The notes under the pieces are model-generated. The model searched no databases. It worked only from the letters and a program-made list of their open reading frames with translations, and was not told the origin of the DNA. This document shows, in pieces, positions 59,813 through 64,000 of a stretch of DNA of 64,000 bases; within the stretch, counting starts at the first letter, position 1, and every line of letters starts with the position of its first letter. The stretch is from the NCBI GenBank assembly GCA_963931925.1, contig OZ007570.1, positions 46,418,487 through 46,482,486 on the forward strand. Reading direction: 5' to 3'. The DNA is from Onchidella celtica. Taxonomy: Eukaryota; Mollusca; Gastropoda; Systellommatophora; Onchidiidae. A program made the translations under genes and the position numbers.

Positions 59813-60036
59813 CTGTTGGGTGAAAATGCAACACAGCCATCGAAAGGAAAGAAGAAAATCTTTTTAAAAACTCTTAGGAAAACAAAAATGGGCGTGACAA
59901 AAACTGCAGCATTACGGTGTCTTGAAACATTGGCTGGGATTCTGAATCTTATAGTGATGTTGGTTTCCGGTCCGGGGTCAGGAAACTTGTTTTGTTTCGC
60001 CCTGAAGCCACTCATGAACCACTTCTGAGTATTAAC

Positions 60037-60310
60037 AAGGTGGTCTAGAGGCAAAGTGCTCGCCTCTCATGCCAAGGGTCCCGGGTTCTAAACCCGGGCA
60101 GTGCAGGCATGTTGGAAATTGGGATTTTTCTCATATTTTCAAGTCCCTGATCCTATTGGGGGGTAGGATCGAGTACCTAGTCTTCTCGGATAAGGACGAA
60201 AAAATTCGGAGGGCCCGTGTGCACGTTGCGCACGTTAAAGACACCTTGGCAGTTGGAAATCGTAAAGAGCAGGCTGAACAGGCCGCTGCCCGGGCAAAAT
60301 TGAAATTAAT
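60037..60310 (+). repeat. tRNA-derived SINE, copy C
   Basis: AAGGTGGTCTAGAGGCAAAG (A-box region) and GGGTCCCGGGTTCTAAACCC (B-box, altered). Then come GGTAGGATCGAGTACCTAGT, CACGTTGCGCACGTTAAAGA and CAGGCTGAACAGGCCGCTGC. Closest to copy A in the body. Confidence 0.85.
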
Positions 60311-60464
60311 AGATTAAAATTAAATTATCCATATCATCCCCCCACCAGCAACAACAAAATTTATTATTCATTATTAAATATATATTATTTGTATTGTGAA
60401 TTGTGAACTGTTGTGAGTTGTGTACTGCGCCTAACAGGCTGCGTCACAATTTGCTCTGAGATAG

Positions 60465-60640
60465 AGAGAGACAGAGAGAGAGAGTGAGCGAGATAGTGAG
60501 AGAGAAAGTAGCAGTGTAGTGTGTTGAGCGCTTCGCCGGCGCTCCATTCTGCTCTGTGGTTGACAGGTTTCTTCTGTAAAGCGCATAGAGCATTTTAAAA
60601 ATGGATATGCGCTATATAAAATAATAATAATAATAATATT
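60465..60640 (+). repeat. (GA)n and SINE/LINE-type 3' tail, copy 2
   Basis: TTCTTCTGTAAAGCGCATAG, then AGCATTTTAAAAATGGATAT, GCGCTATATAAA and (AAT)n. It is the same module as at 55803. Confidence 0.7.
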
Positions 60641-60644
60641 ACGA

Positions 60645-61880
60645 CAACGTGTTTCTGTCACATTATTTTGTAAGAATGGGGCTTTATCAGCGTTTTATAG
60701 CTTTGCCTTATATGGTCGAAGTAACTACATAATTGTTCTCCATCCCTGTGGATTTGCAAGAGAAGCAGTTTTGGTCTGCAATTGAGTTGCAACAATTAAT
60801 TTATTTATTTATTTATTTATTATTTATTTATGTATTTATTTGTTTATTCATACTCGATGGACTGAAATTGCACTGAAAATGAAGACCCCCTAGAGGAATT
60901 ACCATCAGGCTTAAATATATGGCCTACTTATTCACAAAATAAAATCTTACACCACCGAAGTGAAGAACATTGCTGCACTAAATCAAACCCGTTGTCTTAC
61001 AAAAGCTAAACTGTTTTTACGTTTGTTTAATTGCAGGCACAAACAAAACAACAGCAAAGAAATAAAGAGAGTGCTTTAAAAATGCAGATTTTTTTTCGAT
61101 TTAAGGGAAGAAAAGCGAGCTGTTCGATCGTTTTGTCCAAGGCCTCAGAATTATGATTATATGTGGGTATGTGTATGGTATGTATGTGTATATGTGTGTG
61201 TGTCTGTGTGTTTGTGTGTGTAGATGTGTGTGTTAATGCGCTTGTGTTGGTGTGTGTAACAATTAGTGGACGTGTGTTGGTGAATGTATTGGTCTGTGTG
61301 TGTGTGATATTTATATGTACGTATGTGTGTGTGTGTGTGTGAGTATGAGTGCGTGTGTGCGAAAATGACGTGCGAATATCGGTTATCAGTCATTTTTTTA
61401 ATGAAAATCTGATACAACTCCAATGCTCTGGATGAAAAACTGTCAGATAATGCCAGTATCCGAAACCCTCTGTGGGTGGAATTAATGACCTAACCCACAT
61501 AAAGAGATTGTGTGTAGAGATAGTACCGGCAGGACCAGATCACTGCCACAGAGAACAGAATAGAGTCATCGTTCGGTTATCGATTTTACCTCATTTGAAA
61601 CAGAGGGTGCATGGCGGTGGGGAGGTATTGGTGATTGAACAGACAGATCGAGTATCAATCAGGAATGGCTTCGACCTACCAAATGACTGGAATCACGGAG
61701 CGATTGAGTAAGGATACACACACGGTGTAGGCCAGTAGGGCACTGTGGGGAAACCATCATTACATCGCTAAGTTGAATAGAGTACTAACTTATCGCCCTT
61801 GACGAATTATTTGCCCTTGGTGTTGTTACGCGGCATGTTATTATAGTTTCTTCTTCGTGTCTTTCACGGGCACAGCAGCA
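60645..61880. other. No gene recognised; (TTTA)n and degenerate (GT)n tracts
   Basis: (TTTA)n at about 60798-60845 and degenerate GT/GTAT repeats at about 61160-61350. The 79-codon frame at 61472-61711 has mixed composition without a domain. Confidence 0.55.
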
Positions 61881-61886
61881 AGCTCA

Positions 61887-61945
61887 GGGCCGGATTTCGT
61901 TGAAAAGAGGCCCTGGGCTATACTAGCTGTGAGCCCCACCCCAAT
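61887..61945 (+). repeat. Dispersed repeat end CAGGGCCGGATTT, copy 2
   Basis: CAGGGCCGGATTTCGTTGAA, GAGGCCCTGGGCTATACTAG and CTGTGAGCCCC match the minus-strand copy at 41960-42030. Confidence 0.5.
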
Positions 61946-62169
61946 CCCCCATCTTCACGCGCGGAGGAAGACGGAAGTGCTTTAAATAATTTGAGTATTA
62001 TATAACGCTAATGATGATGACGACAGGTGTTTAAAATTCCGCGCTTCGCAATTCTTTCTCGAAAGGTGAGCCCCCCACCCCACCCCCCCCACCCCCATCA
62101 CGTCCTCAATTTTGAGGCCCTAGGCTTCAGCCTACCTAGCCTAATGGTAAATGCAGCACCGAGCAAGCT

Positions 62170-62745
62170 GCTGGTAGGCATTCCCTCCTCCTGTCCCATC
62201 ACAGTTACATTCTCTCTATCGTCTTGCCTTTTCCTAGTCACGATGTAAGCGTTATCGCGTCAACGTGCTTACCCCAAACTTAAACTCAAAACTCCCTCCA
62301 GTAAATCCATGCTGTAGACTATTTCGCTTGTAAGCACTTTTCACATGCACCGTAGCACATTCCTTTAGGTTGGTCCCGCCGTCTCAATTTTGGTTATTTG
62401 GCTTATTTTGTTGTAAGATGTTGGTGGTCTGTGGCGCAATACCGTGCCCTCTCCTAACTCAAAATCGGAACTCTAAGATGTTTTTTAAAAAAATTAAAAA
62501 AGTTGAAAAAGGGGATGAAAGAGAGGGTGCTGCGAATGTTGACAGGTATATAAATTGTAGAAATTAGGACCAATTGGACATTTCTCGGCCCGGCCGTAAT
62601 AAACTAGTCATTTGGCTAAAATACATTAAAGTAAGAGACCGCAATGTGCCAAAGTAATTTTTTTTTTCCAAGGAGATGCAATAATAATAATGATACATGT
62701 AATAATAAATTCACGTTGCGTTCCACTTTATTAAACTTCATTTTA
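62170..62745. other. No gene recognised
   Basis: AT-rich, nothing supported. Confidence 0.5.
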
Positions 62746-62747
62746 TT

Positions 62748-63770
62748 TTATTTTATTTTTATTCATTTTCCATTTTTGTGCTAACCAAAAGAAACTGTTT
62801 AATTGTGCGAAGTTATAACCCAGATAGACAGATAGAGCGCATTCAATTCATCCTAGTAAACTAATGATGACAAGTGAATCTGACCTGGATTGACGTATCC
62901 AGTCTTTGTCCATAACAAAACAAAATAAATAAACTATAGGGCGGCCTCAAGAAAACAGAAAACAAAAACATCCAGATCTGTTCTTACAATCTGATGAGGA
63001 AGACCTGAACCGGTGGGGTTAGAGAAGCTCTGACGACCCACGGCATTAAGCCAACACAGGCTCCCCACATGGCTGTAGACCGAAAACGCCTCTTCCCGTG
63101 ACGCCCTCGATGGTACAAGACAAATTGAAAAACAACAAACAACAACAACAACTTACAATCTAAAGAGACAATGATTGTCACATCACACACGTAATGATAA
63201 ATGTGCAGATTTTTTATTTTTTTTTGGTGACTGACCTGTTTGACTCTTCTGTTATTGTTTTGATTCGTTCGCTTTCTTCTACATTTTTGTTTTGCCTTGT
63301 TTGTCTGTCCACCCATTGTCACTCTCCATCGCGAGCTTAAGACTTCCCGCTGCCAAGCAACCGGTAAACAATAAAAGCGACACCTCTCACTAAACTGAGA
63401 ATCGTTCCATGCAATATTAATTAACCCGCCCCGACAGAAATAATTAGAATTGTGCGCGGTCTGGATGTGTGGCCACTGCCTGATTGCTCTTGTCAGAGGA
63501 TGCTGTCTTGTTGCAAGTCGGTTTACTGAGATTTTCACATTCGGTTACCCGGGCTTGCCATTTATGATTACTGCCATGTTGCGGAAAGAGACAGAATAAC
63601 GCCAAATCCAAAGTTTTTTAGTAGACGAAAGAAAGTCGCATTGGACTCTGCTTTATTTTCTTTGTTGTACTTCCATTTCTGTGATACCAAAAGAAACTGT
63701 TAATCTGGTACAAAATTATAACATATAACTCAGTCAGAACAAAATAGAGCACATTTCGGTCAATAAAATG
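62748..63770. repeat. Pair of ~110-bp direct repeats about 900 bp apart
   Basis: Both copies (about 62748-62850 and 63650-63765) share TTCCATTT-TGTG, ACCAAAAGAAACTGTT, TTATAACCCA/CATA and AGAGCRCATT. Between them lies a 184-codon minus-strand frame (62984-63538) with no recognisable domain. The layout could be an old LTR-like or segmental duplication. Confidence 0.4.
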
Positions 63771-64000
63771 TGGTTAAAAACTGAAATTGTGATAGACTGG
63801 CTTATACGGTTTTTTGTTTTTTTTCATTAATCCGCAACACGACAGTTTATGTGACAAGCTCCATCCCTGACAGTAATGCCATTACCTGTTGTTTTTGGAA
63901 ATTCTGAGACAAGTCGCTAAAGCTTGAAAAGCTCCGCAGAAAATTCTTTGAGTTTAAGACCATTTTAATGAGTTTACATTAAATGCGGGACGATGTGAAC

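Noticed and set aside
62984..63538. 184-codon minus-strand frame
   Set aside because: No recognisable motif. Composition looks like translated AT-rich intergenic DNA. Left as unsupported, although its flanking direct repeats are reported.

Overview
The window is nuclear DNA of an animal, most likely a mollusc (perhaps a gastropod). The reasons are spliced genes with GT/AG introns, a clear orthologue of the metazoan TFG gene, AT-rich sequence with AGATCTAG clusters, long tetranucleotide microsatellites, tRNA-derived SINEs and many short DNA transposons. The phylum is inferred from overall character, not from a database search. Nothing looks prokaryotic: no operons, CRISPR arrays or rRNA genes were seen.

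Layout. 1-10,000 is repeat territory: a Ty3/gypsy-type fragment in which protease is followed directly by integrase (minus strand, 869-1984), a PIF/Harbinger deletion derivative (2271-2942), a small inverted-repeat element (3870-4273) and a 3-kb minisatellite built on GACTTGT motifs (6391-9415). 10,100-22,900 holds TFG on the plus strand: eight coding exons (11755-21861, 425 residues predicted), a probable untranslated first exon near 10305, and introns loaded with pogo-like, hAT-like and TA-flanked miniature elements. 26,170-27,480 is a ~164-bp tandem repeat. 27,528-33,440 is an intact minus-strand gene predicted to encode 1108 residues: a basic N-terminus, a Cys-rich and transposase-like core, a 17-residue acidic repeat and a C-terminal OTU-like cysteine protease domain. 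TFG and this gene are convergent. 34,000-64,000 has no gene I can support. It is a mosaic of microsatellites, piggyBac-like, hAT-like and other miniature elements, three SINE copies, one truncated LINE copy with a C-terminal zinc finger, and a near-perfect 140-bp foldback.

How the parts relate. TFG is a housekeeping scaffold gene of ER exit sites and is unrelated in function to its neighbours. The 27.5-33.4 kb gene is either a recently active transposon gene or a domesticated one. A short diverged relative of its N-terminus lies in TFG intron 4 (17336-17479), so the family is dispersed. The most noteworthy items are the transposase-like/OTU fusion, the protease-integrase domain order of the retroelement fragment, the convergent two-gene Harbinger relic, the three TTAA-flanked miniature elements, and the in-frame 45-bp minisatellite.

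All splice sites were read by eye and checked for phase. No alignment, repeat search or expression data were available.
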